7,627 bases of DNA from Blautia sp. GTDB lineage: Bacteria > Bacillota > Clostridia > Lachnospirales > Lachnospiraceae. The notes beneath the pieces were generated by a model. That model ran no database searches. It saw nothing but the letters and a program-made list of their open reading frames with translations, and was not told the origin of the DNA. The stretch is taken from assembly GCA_030841965.1 (NCBI GenBank), contig JAUUSJ010000179.1:1-7627 (forward strand), written 5' to 3'. A program made the position numbers and the translations under genes. Shown here one piece after another: positions 1-7,102 of this stretch (position 1 is the stretch's first letter; every line of letters begins with the position of its first letter).

Positions 1-25
1 TACTTACCACTAACTAAATGACATT

Positions 26-86
26 GCTTTGCCGCTGGAGCACTGTCTGAGTGCCGTAGGCACGAGTTTGCGGGAAGCGGCAAAGC
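26..86. repeat. Palindromic repeat element downstream of trpA
   Basis: GCTTTGCCGCT (26-36) and AGCGGCAAAGC (76-86) form a perfect 11-bp inverted repeat enclosing 39 bases, which contain a second hairpin GTGCC-GTA-GGCAC (51-63). It is more GC-rich than its surroundings. There is no U-tract after it on either strand, so it does not look like an intrinsic terminator. Its form resembles short palindromic intergenic repeats in gut Clostridia; whether other copies exist cannot be seen here. Confidence 0.7.
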
Positions 87-91
87 TAAGC

Positions 92-133
92 ATATCGAAA
101 AACCGTGGGAACGAACGTGTTTTTAGAGGATAT
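92..133 (-). terminator. Weak candidate hairpin terminator after trpA
   Basis: About 55 bases past the trpA stop, the transcript can pair ATATC and AAAAAC with GTTTTT and GATAT, with CGT/ACG at the tip and an 8-base loop. The U-run would lie within the stem or, if only the tip folds, directly after it. The fold is AU-rich and bulged, so it is a poor terminator by the usual rules, but it is the only candidate between trpA and the window edge. Confidence 0.3.
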
Positions 134-190
134 ATCGATGGACTCTCTTTGCGTTTCTCGTCCCATATCTCTCGTCTTGCGTCTCTCTAC
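130..190. repeat. Possible decayed relatives of the 7434-7627 repeat
   Basis: Read on the minus strand, this stretch has two purine-rich segments, GAGAGACGCAAGACGAGAG and TGGGACGAGAAACGCAAAG, that align with the TGGGAGGAGACGCGAAGAG part of the tandem unit, allowing small indels. Orientation is opposite to the array upstream of the promoter. Low complexity makes a chance match possible. Confidence 0.3.
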
Positions 191-957
191 CTCATCGCAT
201 TCTTCATCGAAGCAATATACTCATACACATACGGCGCCGCATCCTCTCCATGCTCAGCAATAATCTTCACAATCGCACTTCCAACAATCACCCCGTCCGC
301 ATACTGCGATATCGTCCTCGCCTGCTCAGGAGTATTAATCCCAAACCCTACCGCCGCCGGTGTATCACTCGCTGCCTTAACCGCCTTCAAGATAGAAGGA
401 AGGTCCGTCTTAATCTCCGTTCTAACTCCCGTCACTCCCATAGAAGCCACTACATACAAAAATCCAGAGGAATCCTCCGCGATCATCTTAATCCTCTGTT
501 CTGATGTCGGAGCGATAAGTGAGATAATATCCACCCCATACTGTTTAGCCAAAGGAGCAATCTCTCCCTTCTCCTCAAACGGAAGGTCTGGAATAATCAG
601 CCCGTCCAATCCCAATTCCTGACAACGCATCAGAAATTTCTCATACCCATATTTAAACACAGGATTCAAATATGTCAAAAAGACAAGTGGAATATCCGTC
701 TTCTCACGAATAGACGCAACCAAATCGAATATATCATCTGTCGTCACATGGTTTTTCAACGCACGGACATTCGCCTCCTGAATAACAGGTCCATCTGCAA
801 TCGGGTCAGAAAAAGGGATTCCAATCTCTACCAAATCTGCCCCTGCCTTCTCAGCTGTTAAGACAAATTCTTCTGTCTTTTCCAAACTAGGGTCTCCCGC
901 CGTAATAAAGGCGATAAAAGCCTTTTTATTTTCAAATGCATTTTTAATCTTACTCAT
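187..957 (-). CDS. trpA: Tryptophan synthase alpha subunit
   Basis: TrpA cleaves indole-3-glycerol phosphate to indole and glyceraldehyde 3-phosphate and passes indole through a tunnel to TrpB in the cytosolic alpha2-beta2 complex. The 256-residue protein is a TIM barrel. The catalytic pair is visible as Glu44 in LVEIGIPFSDP and Asp55 in IADGP, with the same 11-residue spacing as E. coli Glu49/Asp60. Other family motifs are FITAGDPS near 17-24, IIPDLPFEE, the GVTG phosphate loop, GFGI and GSAIVKII. The frame is open further upstream to 1038, but that extension lies inside trpB; the ATG at 957 has an AGGAG about 9 bases upstream and gives the usual TrpA N-terminus (MSKIKNAF). Its start overlaps the end of trpB by 8 bases (ATGAGTAA), which suggests translational coupling. 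It is slightly shorter than the usual 260-270 residues but looks intact. It is the last gene of the operon. Confidence 0.97.
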   Translation of the reverse strand: MSKIKNAFENKKAFIAFITAGDPSLEKTEEFVLTAEKAGADLVEIGIPFSDPIADGPVIQEANVRALKNHVTTDDIFDLVASIREKTDIPLVFLTYLNPVFKYGYEKFLMRCQELGLDGLIIPDLPFEEKGEIAPLAKQYGVDIISLIAPTSEQRIKMIAEDSSGFLYVVASMGVTGVRTEIKTDLPSILKAVKAASDTPAAVGFGINTPEQARTISQYADGVIVGSAIVKIIAEHGEDAAPYVYEYIASMKNAMR

Positions 958-2134
958 GAATATCAACTCCTCTATATCTAGCGATAGCTGCCACATCCTT
1001 ATCTCCACGTCCAGATAGGCAGATGATAACGCTCTCATCTTTGCTCATTGTTGGGACAATTTTTCTCGCATAAGCGACTGCATGTGCACTCTCAATTGCA
1101 CAGATAATTCCCTCTGTTCTTGCCAAATATTCAAACGCAGATACTGCCTCCTCATCTGTCACAGGAACATACTGTGCCCTTCCCGTATCGTGAAGATATG
1201 CATGTTCTGGTCCAATTCCTGGATAATCAAGTCCAGCCGAGATAGAATAGACAGGCGCAATCTGACCGTACTCATTTTGACAGAAATAAGATTTCATACC
1301 GTGGAAAATACCCAAACTTCCCTTTGCGATAGTCGCAGCGTGAAGTTTTGTCTCAATACCTTTTCCAGCCGCCTCACAGCCGATTAATTTTACATCCTTA
1401 TCTTCTATAAAATTATAGAACATACCCATCGCATTACTTCCACCTCCGACACATGCCATAACAGCGGCAGGAAGCTTACCCTCGTACTCTAAAATCTGTT
1501 CTCTCGCTTCTTTGCTTATCACACTCTGAAAATCTCTTACAATCATAGGAAATGGATGAGGTCCCATGACGGAACCTAAGACATACATTGTATCGTGAAC
1601 TCTGGCAGTCCACTCTCTCATTGTCTCAGAAACTGCGTCTTTCAATGTCATAGTGCCAGTTGTGACAGCGTGAACTTTGGCACCTAAAAGCTCCATTCTA
1701 TATACATTCAGAGCTTGACGCTCCGTATCTTCCTTTCCCATGAAGATTTCACACTCCATATCGAGAAGAGCCGCCGCAGTTGCCGTAGCCACACCGTGTT
1801 GTCCCGCACCAGTCTCGGCGATAACACGAGTTTTTCCCATTTTCTTTGCGAGTAATACCTGACCGAGCACGTTATTGATTTTATGAGAACCTGTATGATT
1901 TAAATCCTCTCTCTTCAAATATACTTTCGCTCCGCCCAAATCCTTTGTCATCTTCTCAGCGTAATAAAGAAGAGAGGGACGACCCGCATAATTATTTAGT
2001 AAATCTTGTAATTCCCTGTTAAACTCAGGGTCATTCTTATAATATTCATAATACTTTTCAATTTGTATCACTTCATTCATCAATGTTTCTGGAATATACT
2101 GTCCACCGTGAATACCATATCTACCATTTGACAT
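950..2134 (-). CDS. trpB: Tryptophan synthase beta subunit
   Basis: TrpB is the PLP enzyme that condenses indole with L-serine to give L-tryptophan, the last step of the pathway. The 394-residue length is normal for the standard TrpB1 type. The PLP lysine is Lys85 in HTGSHKINN. Glu107 in AETGAGQHG is the expected catalytic acid/base. GGGSN at 230-234 is the PLP phosphate loop, Asp303 lies in SISAGLDYPGIGPEH, Glu348 in IESAHA, and Ser374 in LSGRGDKD contacts the PLP ring nitrogen. The N-terminus (RYGIHGGQYIPETLMNEV) is typical, and an AGGAG eight bases before the ATG supports the start. The gene follows a 285-bp structured spacer after trpF, so translation must re-initiate here on its own signal. 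It overlaps trpA by 8 bases, as fits two subunits made in equal amounts. Confidence 0.98.
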   Translation of the reverse strand: MSNGRYGIHGGQYIPETLMNEVIQIEKYYEYYKNDPEFNRELQDLLNNYAGRPSLLYYAEKMTKDLGGAKVYLKREDLNHTGSHKINNVLGQVLLAKKMGKTRVIAETGAGQHGVATATAAALLDMECEIFMGKEDTERQALNVYRMELLGAKVHAVTTGTMTLKDAVSETMREWTARVHDTMYVLGSVMGPHPFPMIVRDFQSVISKEAREQILEYEGKLPAAVMACVGGGSNAMGMFYNFIEDKDVKLIGCEAAGKGIETKLHAATIAKGSLGIFHGMKSYFCQNEYGQIAPVYSISAGLDYPGIGPEHAYLHDTGRAQYVPVTDEEAVSAFEYLARTEGIICAIESAHAVAYARKIVPTMSKDESVIICLSGRGDKDVAAIARYRGVDIHE

Positions 2135-2165
2135 TTTTTATTCTCCTATCTTTTTTATATAATAT

Positions 2166-2419
2166 GATGTTGGGGTCAAAAAGTCTTTTGACCCCTTTGA
2201 TACCAGATTGCTCCGCACAATGTGCTCCCGCATTTACGTTTCACTCCAGTCAGCGCTAAACGGGCGTCACTGGCGCCCAGCGCCCTCAAAAACATTCCTA
2301 ATCCGCTCATTTTTCTTTGAAAAATGGCTACTTATTCCTGTTTTTGGCGGGTCCCAAGTTCAAAAATCTTCTTACAAGCAAGCTTGCATCGGATTTTGGA
2401 CCTTTTGACCCTGGTATCA
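2166..2419. repeat. Dispersed structured repeat in the trpF-trpB spacer (long copy)
   Basis: The core at 2166-2288 matches 4863-5005 in the trpG-trpD spacer: 35 of the first 40 bases and 41 of the last 50 agree. It opens with a perfect 10-bp palindrome with a 4-base loop (GGGGTCAAAA / TTTTGACCCC, 2172-2195). Beyond the core this copy carries 131 bp more, with a CATTTTTC/GAAAAATG hairpin (2308-2326), the palindrome GCAAGCTTGC (2378-2387) and GGTCC/GGACC arms around it. TGATACCAG (2198-2206) is answered by its exact inverse CTGGTATCA (2411-2419), which abuts the trpF stop. No transposase or RNA family is recognised. A 66-codon frame inside (2208-2408, plus) is probably a chance product of the repeat. 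The trpB ribosome binding site lies outside, at 2143-2147. Confidence 0.85.
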
Positions 2420-3019
2420 TCAACTTAACTGTCGTATTCTTGATACAATTTCTATTATTTTTTCTCTATTCTTAAACCCATCTATCTCCACTCCACTGCT
2501 CAAATCAAGGGCAAATGGATGATAAGCGATGGCAGCCTCGATATTTTGGATATTAAGACCGCCGGCTAAGAAAAATTCTTTCTCCGTCTCTGGCATGAAG
2601 CTCCAATCAAAAGTTTTCCCTGTTCCTCCTGCGCCGTTATCAAATAAAAAATAATCGACGTCGAATGTGGATAAGATAGATTCATCAAAATCTCGGTCTA
2701 TTTTGAAAGCCTTGATAAGTGGGCAGTCGATTTTCTCCTTCAATTTTTTTATATACGAAGAGTCTTCTTGCCCGTGGAGCTGTGCTATATCAATAATTCC
2801 CTCCTGATAGAGAGAACAGATTTCCTCTATCGGCGCATTGACAAAGACCCCGACTGGAGTAATGGATTTATTTAACTTTGAGCGAAGTTTATCAGCTATC
2901 TCAAAGCTAACTTGGCGTCTGCTTTTTGCGAAGACAAAGCCGGCATAATCTGGGAGTGCTTCGTTTACATAGTCGATGTCAGCTTCTCTCTTGAGTCCGC
3001 AGATTTTTATCTTACTCAT
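2420..3019 (-). CDS. trpF: Phosphoribosylanthranilate isomerase
   Basis: TrpF carries out the Amadori rearrangement of N-(5'-phosphoribosyl)anthranilate to CdRP, the substrate of TrpC. It is a monofunctional 199-residue TIM barrel, close to the usual 200-210. The general base is Cys7 in KICGLK and the general acid is Asp127 in LFDNGAGGTGKTFDW. FLAGGL and the phosphate-binding DLSSGVE motif follow in the expected order. The ATG overlaps the trpC stop by 8 bases (ATGAGTAA) and is preceded by a GGGGGAG ribosome binding site about 4 bases upstream. TrpF is unfused here, unlike the TrpC-TrpF fusion of E. coli. A structured repeat begins directly after its stop codon. Confidence 0.97.
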   Translation of the reverse strand: MSKIKICGLKREADIDYVNEALPDYAGFVFAKSRRQVSFEIADKLRSKLNKSITPVGVFVNAPIEEICSLYQEGIIDIAQLHGQEDSSYIKKLKEKIDCPLIKAFKIDRDFDESILSTFDVDYFLFDNGAGGTGKTFDWSFMPETEKEFFLAGGLNIQNIEAAIAYHPFALDLSSGVEIDGFKNREKIIEIVSRIRQLS

Positions 3020-3800
3020 GAATCTCCCCCTTTAAGATGGCGAGTTGTCGCTTTTTATCAGGACTTCTCATAAAAGTCTCTCCGATTAATACCGCATTTG
3101 TCTTATTTTCGTAGAGAGCTTTGATATCATCTGCCGTTTTAATTCCACTCTCGGATACAAATAAAATGGAATCTGGAACAAGAGAACGAAGACGAATACT
3201 ATTTTTGATATCTACCGTAAAAGTCTTTAAATCTCTATTATTTACACCGATAATTCTAGCTCCGGCTTTTAGAGCCGATTCCACCTCCTCCTCAGAGTGA
3301 GCCTCTACGAGGGCGGATAATCCGAGAGAATCCGCAATCTGGATATATTTTTTCAACGTCTCTGTATCTAAGAGAGCGCAAATCAAAAGAACAGCAGATG
3401 CATTTAATGTTTTTGCCTCGTAAATTTGATACTCGTCTACCGTGAAATCTTTTCTCAAAATCGGAATATGAACGATATCGGCTACCTCTTTTAAATAGCG
3501 ATTAGAACCCTGAAAGAAATAAGGCTCTGTGAGAATGGAGATGGCGGATGCGCCAGCCTCCTCATATTCCCTCGCAATTTCCATATATGGGAAATTTTCG
3601 GCGATTAAACCTTTAGACGGAGAAGCCTTTTTTATTTCACAGATAAAAGATAAATCCTTTGTCGCCAAAGCCTTCTCAAATGGGAAATCGTCTGTCTTTG
3701 GAAGAGAGAGAGCCCTCTTTTTCATCTCTTCGGGAGAAATCTCTCGCTTTTGTGCCTCCACACGCTCTCTCGTCTTATCCGCAATTTTATCTAAAATCAT
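3012..3800 (-). CDS. trpC: Indole-3-glycerol phosphate synthase
   Basis: TrpC decarboxylates and cyclises CdRP to indole-3-glycerol phosphate. The 262-residue TIM barrel is of normal length for the stand-alone enzyme. All family signatures are in order: CEIKKASPSKG at 54-64 (Glu55 and Lys57), LRKDF at 115-119 with catalytic Lys117, VEAHS with Glu166, GVNNRDL with Asn188, and SESGI at 216-220 with Glu217 and Ser218. The N-terminus MILDKIADKTR is typical. The nearest purine-rich Shine-Dalgarno (AAAGGA) is only about 2 bases from the ATG, with a second GAAAGGA about 13 bases away. Neither is at the best spacing, so translation may depend partly on ribosomes coming from trpD, whose stop is 28 bases upstream. 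The stop overlaps the trpF start. Confidence 0.97.
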   Translation of the reverse strand: MILDKIADKTRERVEAQKREISPEEMKKRALSLPKTDDFPFEKALATKDLSFICEIKKASPSKGLIAENFPYMEIAREYEEAGASAISILTEPYFFQGSNRYLKEVADIVHIPILRKDFTVDEYQIYEAKTLNASAVLLICALLDTETLKKYIQIADSLGLSALVEAHSEEEVESALKAGARIIGVNNRDLKTFTVDIKNSIRLRSLVPDSILFVSESGIKTADDIKALYENKTNAVLIGETFMRSPDKKRQLAILKGEIHE

Positions 3801-3828
3801 GTTCCTTTACCATTCCTTTCATTCCAGT

Positions 3829-4836
3829 CTACAAATTGGAAAGTGTAATGAAATTTTCAAGCTGTTCCATTGCCTTTCCACTGTCTATCATATCTTCCGC
3901 AATCTTGATAGATTGTTCAATCGAGTACTCTGGTTTAGCGATATGAATAGCGGCCGCAGAATTTAATACAACAGCATTTCTCTTTGGACCTTTTTTGCCA
4001 GATAAAATCTCTCTTGTTATCGCCGCATTCTCCTCCTTTGTTCCTCCGACTAAATCTTCCTTTGAGCAACGCTCAAATCCAAACTGCTCAGGAGTAATCT
4101 CATAAAAAGAGTAGTTACCGTCGGCAAACTCACATATAGAGGTAGGAGCGCTCATGGAAATCTCATCAAGACAGTCCTGACCATATACAACCATGCCTCG
4201 TTTTACGCCTAAATTATATAAAACTTTCGCCATAGGCTCAATTAAATCTTCCGAGTAAACGCCGAGAAGTTGCATATTTGCACTTGCTGGATTGGTCAAA
4301 GGTCCTAAAATATTAAAAACAGTCTTCGTTCCGAGTTCTTTTCTGACTGGACCGACATATTTCATAGCACTGTGATAAACTTGTGCGAATAAAAAACAAA
4401 TATGAATCTTCTCTAAAAGTTCCTGACTCTTTTTAGGGTCTACTGTAATATTAACACCGAGTGCCTCGAGTACGTCCGCAGCTCCACATTTGCTTGATGC
4501 GGCGCGGTTGCCGTGTTTTGCGACTGGGATACCGGCGGAAGAGATAACGAGAGAGGAAGTCGTGGAGATATTAAAAGAATTTGATTTATCTCCCCCTGTT
4601 CCTACGATTTCCAATACGTCCATATCATGTTCCAAATGAGTCGCATGTTTTCTCATGCCTGCCGCAGCGGCAGAAATCTCCTCAATAGTCTCTCCCTTTG
4701 TGGATAATGCGGTTAAAAATGCGGCCGTGAGCACTTGACTTGTCTTGCCAGACATAATTTCATCCATAGCAGCTAAAACGGTCTCACCAGATAGATTTTC
4801 ATTATTTATTAATTGATTTACTGCTTCTCTAATCAT
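3829..4836 (-). CDS. trpD: Anthranilate phosphoribosyltransferase
   Basis: TrpD transfers phosphoribose from PRPP to anthranilate, the second step. The 335-residue protein matches the family length and is not fused to TrpG. Signatures are GTGGD at 79-83 and NSFNIST (PRPP/phosphate binding), KHGNRAASSKCGAADVLEALG from 107, with the anthranilate-binding KHGNR, the VRKELGTKTVFNILGPLTNP block, and Asp224-Glu225 in DEISMSAPT, the Mg-binding pair. The frame also has an ATG at 4857, seven codons earlier. I chose 4836 because an AGGAGG lies 7 bases before it and falls inside the longer version. It follows trpG after a 171-bp spacer that contains a dispersed repeat, and precedes trpC by 28 bases. Confidence 0.96.
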   Translation of the reverse strand: MIREAVNQLINNENLSGETVLAAMDEIMSGKTSQVLTAAFLTALSTKGETIEEISAAAAGMRKHATHLEHDMDVLEIVGTGGDKSNSFNISTTSSLVISSAGIPVAKHGNRAASSKCGAADVLEALGVNITVDPKKSQELLEKIHICFLFAQVYHSAMKYVGPVRKELGTKTVFNILGPLTNPASANMQLLGVYSEDLIEPMAKVLYNLGVKRGMVVYGQDCLDEISMSAPTSICEFADGNYSFYEITPEQFGFERCSKEDLVGGTKEENAAITREILSGKKGPKRNAVVLNSAAAIHIAKPEYSIEQSIKIAEDMIDSGKAMEQLENFITLSNL

Positions 4837-4862
4837 AATTATTCCTCCTAAATTCATTTTAA

Positions 4863-5005
4863 GATATTGGGTTCAAAAGGTCTTTTGACTTCTTTGATAC
4901 CAGATTGCTTCGCACCATATGCTTCCAAATGCTTTCATATGCTTTCATATCTACGTCTTACTTTGGTCGGCGCTAATCGGGCATCACTGGCGCCAAGCGC
5001 CCTCA
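4863..5005. repeat. Dispersed structured repeat in the trpG-trpD spacer (short copy)
   Basis: This is the second copy of the 2166-2288 core, in the same orientation. The opening palindrome is eroded to TCAAAAG/CTTTTGA with a 2-base loop (4873-4888). The right part keeps TCACTGGCGCC and AGCGCCCTCA and can fold through GGCGC/GCGCC. It is 20 bp longer than the other core because of a small internal tandem expansion (4921-4950). It begins 2 bases after the trpG stop. No promoter or terminator with a U-tract is seen here, so the operon transcript should continue through it. Confidence 0.85.
4921..4950. repeat. 10-bp tandem expansion inside the short repeat copy
   Basis: GCTTTCATAT occurs twice without a mismatch (4931-4940 and 4941-4950), preceded by a diverged unit GCTTCCAAAT (4921-4930). 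Two extra 10-bp units account exactly for the 20-bp difference from the other core copy, so slippage in this copy is the simplest explanation. Confidence 0.75.
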
Positions 5006-5007
5006 TT

Positions 5008-5574
5008 CTAATGTTCTAAAAAATTTTTCAAAATAATATTTCCATCCGGAGTTAAAATGGATTCTGGATGAAATTGTAATCCATAAATTTCGTAATCTCT
5101 ATGTTGAACTGCCATAATCTCTCCGTCGGCAGTTTTTGCGATGACGAAAAGCTCATCTGGAATAGTATCCGGGTCAGCAGCCAGAGAGTGATATCTCGCA
5201 GCTAAAATTTTATCTGGAAGATTAGCGAAAATAGGACTCGTAGTATCTATCTCCACCTCAGACTGCTTACCGTGCATCAGCTGCTTTGCATAAGTGATTT
5301 TGGCTCCAAATGCCTGACAGATGGATTGATGTCCAAGACAGATACCAAGAATAGGAATCTTCCCCTTAAAATAATCGACAACCTCAAGGCAGATACCAGC
5401 CTGGTCTGGTCGACCTGGTCCAGGAGATAGGATGATTTTATCGGGTCTCATCGCCTCAATCTCAGGGATTGTCTTTTCATTATTGCGAATCACCATAATA
5501 TCGCTATCTTGCGCTCCGATTAATTGGTATAAATTATAAGAAAAGCTATCATAATTATCGATAAGTAAATTCAT
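5008..5574 (-). CDS. trpG: Anthranilate synthase, glutamine amidotransferase subunit
   Basis: TrpG is the class I glutaminase that supplies ammonia to TrpE. The 188-residue length is normal. Visible are LIDNYDSFSYNL at the N-terminus, the SPGPGRP oxyanion region, the nucleophile Cys in GICLGHQ (residue 79 from this start), YHSL, and the His and Glu of the triad in YGLQFHPES (169 and 171). The ATG at 5574 overlaps the trpE stop in TGATG and has GGAGG 9 bases upstream. A GTG directly before it (5577) is an alternative start that would add one Met and sits 6 bases from the same GGAGG; I cannot separate the two. Close neighbours of this family (PabA) can serve folate synthesis as well, but the direct coupling to trpE makes tryptophan the main role. 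A repeat begins 2 bases after its stop. Confidence 0.96.
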   Translation of the reverse strand: MNLLIDNYDSFSYNLYQLIGAQDSDIMVIRNNEKTIPEIEAMRPDKIILSPGPGRPDQAGICLEVVDYFKGKIPILGICLGHQSICQAFGAKITYAKQLMHGKQSEVEIDTTSPIFANLPDKILAARYHSLAADPDTIPDELFVIAKTADGEIMAVQHRDYEIYGLQFHPESILTPDGNIILKNFLEH

Positions 5575-7043
5575 CACTCTAATCCTCCCTCTGATAACTC
5601 CAGGGCGTTGATAACTGCCCTTGCTTTATTTAAACATTCCTGAAATTCCGTTTCTGGAACGCTGTCTGCGACGATGCCAGCGCCAGAACGAATAAATACT
5701 TTATTATTTTTCTTAAATGCGATTCGGATTGCGATACAAGTGTCAAGATTTCCAGTGAAATCGAGATATCCGATTGCGCCGCCATAAATACCGCGCTTAT
5801 TATTCTCCAGTTCATTGATAATCTCACAGGCTCTAATTTTGGGAGCGCCCGATAGAGTTCCAGCTGGAAGCACTGCGCTGACTGCATCGAGAGCCGTTTT
5901 ATCCTCTTGAATCATCCCTCTCACAGTCGAGCCGATATGCATGACATGGGAGAAACGCTCGATTGACATATATTTTTCGACATCCACCGTTCCGAATTTA
6001 CTGATTTTGCCGATATCATTTCGACCGAGGTCTACAAGCATATTATGTTCGGCGAGCTCCTTTGGGTCTGAGAGTAGATTCTTCTCAAGTGCAATATCTT
6101 CTGCCTCGTTTTTTCCTCTTGGTCTTGTTCCAGCGAGAGGAAAAGTATGCAAAGTATTATCTTTTAATTTGACCAATGTCTCAGGTGAGGCGCCTGCAAT
6201 CTCGATATCATCGCTACTAAAATAAAACATATATGGAGATGGGTTTGTCGTTCGAAGCACTCGGTAAGTGTCCAGTAGACTTCCACTCGCCTTCGCCTCC
6301 AGACGGTTTGATAAAACGACTTGGAAAATATCTCCCTCGTAGATATATTGCTTTGCCCTCTCGACCATTTTGCAATATTCTTCTTTATTAAATAATGGTT
6401 TAAATTCGGACTCTAATTTAAGAGGGGGAATTTGAGCTTGCTCCCCTTCTTTGATAAGAGTAACCATCGCCTCTAATTCTAATTTGGCTTTCTCGTAATT
6501 TTCCTTAAATGCGTCTGTCTTTACATTTACAATTAAAATAATTTTCTGTTTAAAATTATCAAAAGCGATAACTTTGTCAAAAAGCATGAGGTCAATATCA
6601 TTAAAGTTTTCTTCGTCATTGGCATCTAAATTCAATGTCGGCTCGCTGTACTTGATAAAATCATATGAAAAATATCCGACCAATCCTCCAGTGAACGGTG
6701 GAAGGGAGTCGATTTTTGGACTTTTATTTTCATCGATGATTTGCTTAATATATTGTCCTGGATTATCCGTTTTTATCGTGATATCTGTTCCACTTTTGAT
6801 ATGGAGTGTTCCGTTCATACAGCTAAGTTCTAGTTTAGGGTCATAGCCGAGGAATGTATATCTTCCCCAGTTAGAGGAATCCTCTAGGCTTTCTAACATA
6901 TAACAGTGACGACTCACGTTTTTTAAAATACGAAGTAATGCGATTGGTGTGCAAGTATCCGAGTAGAGAGTCGTACTGATTGGGATTGAGCGATAACTTT
7001 CTTTGTACTGGCTTGCTTCTTCAAATGTTGGTTGATAATTCAT
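5574..7043 (-). CDS. trpE: Anthranilate synthase component I
   Basis: TrpE converts chorismate and ammonia (from TrpG) to anthranilate and pyruvate, the committed step. The 489 residues are typical. The N-terminal domain has LES at 50-52 followed by WGRYTFLG, which matches the LLES tryptophan feedback site of E. coli TrpE, and NPSPYMFY at 267-274 completes that pocket, so feedback inhibition is expected. The chorismate-binding domain shows GASPETL, LAGTRPRG at 303-310, DLGRNDIG at 338-345, HVMHIGSTVRG, LPAGTLSGAPKIRA at 392-405, GIYGGAIGY and GAGIVADSVPETEFQEC at 454-470 with the metal-binding glutamates. AAGGAGG sits 5 bases before the ATG. It is the first gene after the T-box leader and ends in a one-base stop/start overlap with trpG. 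PabB is a relative, but operon context and the LES motif favour TrpE. Confidence 0.97.
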   Translation of the reverse strand: MNYQPTFEEASQYKESYRSIPISTTLYSDTCTPIALLRILKNVSRHCYMLESLEDSSNWGRYTFLGYDPKLELSCMNGTLHIKSGTDITIKTDNPGQYIKQIIDENKSPKIDSLPPFTGGLVGYFSYDFIKYSEPTLNLDANDEENFNDIDLMLFDKVIAFDNFKQKIILIVNVKTDAFKENYEKAKLELEAMVTLIKEGEQAQIPPLKLESEFKPLFNKEEYCKMVERAKQYIYEGDIFQVVLSNRLEAKASGSLLDTYRVLRTTNPSPYMFYFSSDDIEIAGASPETLVKLKDNTLHTFPLAGTRPRGKNEAEDIALEKNLLSDPKELAEHNMLVDLGRNDIGKISKFGTVDVEKYMSIERFSHVMHIGSTVRGMIQEDKTALDAVSAVLPAGTLSGAPKIRACEIINELENNKRGIYGGAIGYLDFTGNLDTCIAIRIAFKKNNKVFIRSGAGIVADSVPETEFQECLNKARAVINALELSEGGLE

Positions 7044-7066
7044 AACTTCCTCCTTATTTTTGCAAT

Positions 7067-7102
7067 AAAAAAACCGCCCATGACAAAATACGTCAAGGAC
7101 GG
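7067..7102 (-). terminator. T-box regulated intrinsic terminator
   Basis: CCGUCC (7102-7097) pairs with GGGCGG (7079-7074), extended past a U-U mismatch by UGAC/GUCA, and is followed by seven U residues (7073-7067). The 5' arm is shared with the 3' side of the antiterminator (7104-7095), so the two folds are mutually exclusive, as the T-box mechanism requires. Confidence 0.94.

Noticed and set aside
29..622. 197-codon plus-strand frame at the left end
   Set aside because: Most of it is the antisense of trpA, whose catalytic motifs are unmistakable on the minus strand.
958..1038. N-terminal extension of trpA to 1038
   Set aside because: The extra 27 codons overlap conserved trpB sequence (SGRGDKD region) and are absent from the TrpA family; ATG 957 has its own ribosome binding site.
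2150..2195. Possible internal promoter before trpB (TTGACC and TATAAA)
   Set aside because: The gap between the hexamers is about 14 bases, too short, and the TTGACC belongs to the palindrome of the repeat.
2172..2195. Palindrome GGGGTCAAAA/TTTTGACCCC as an intrinsic terminator between trpF and trpB
   Set aside because: No U-tract directly follows on the minus strand, and a terminator here would cut off trpB and trpA.
2208..2408. 66-codon plus-strand frame in the trpF-trpB spacer
   Set aside because: It lies entirely within the repeat, has no Shine-Dalgarno, opposes the operon, and its translation shows no domain or membrane pattern that I recognise.
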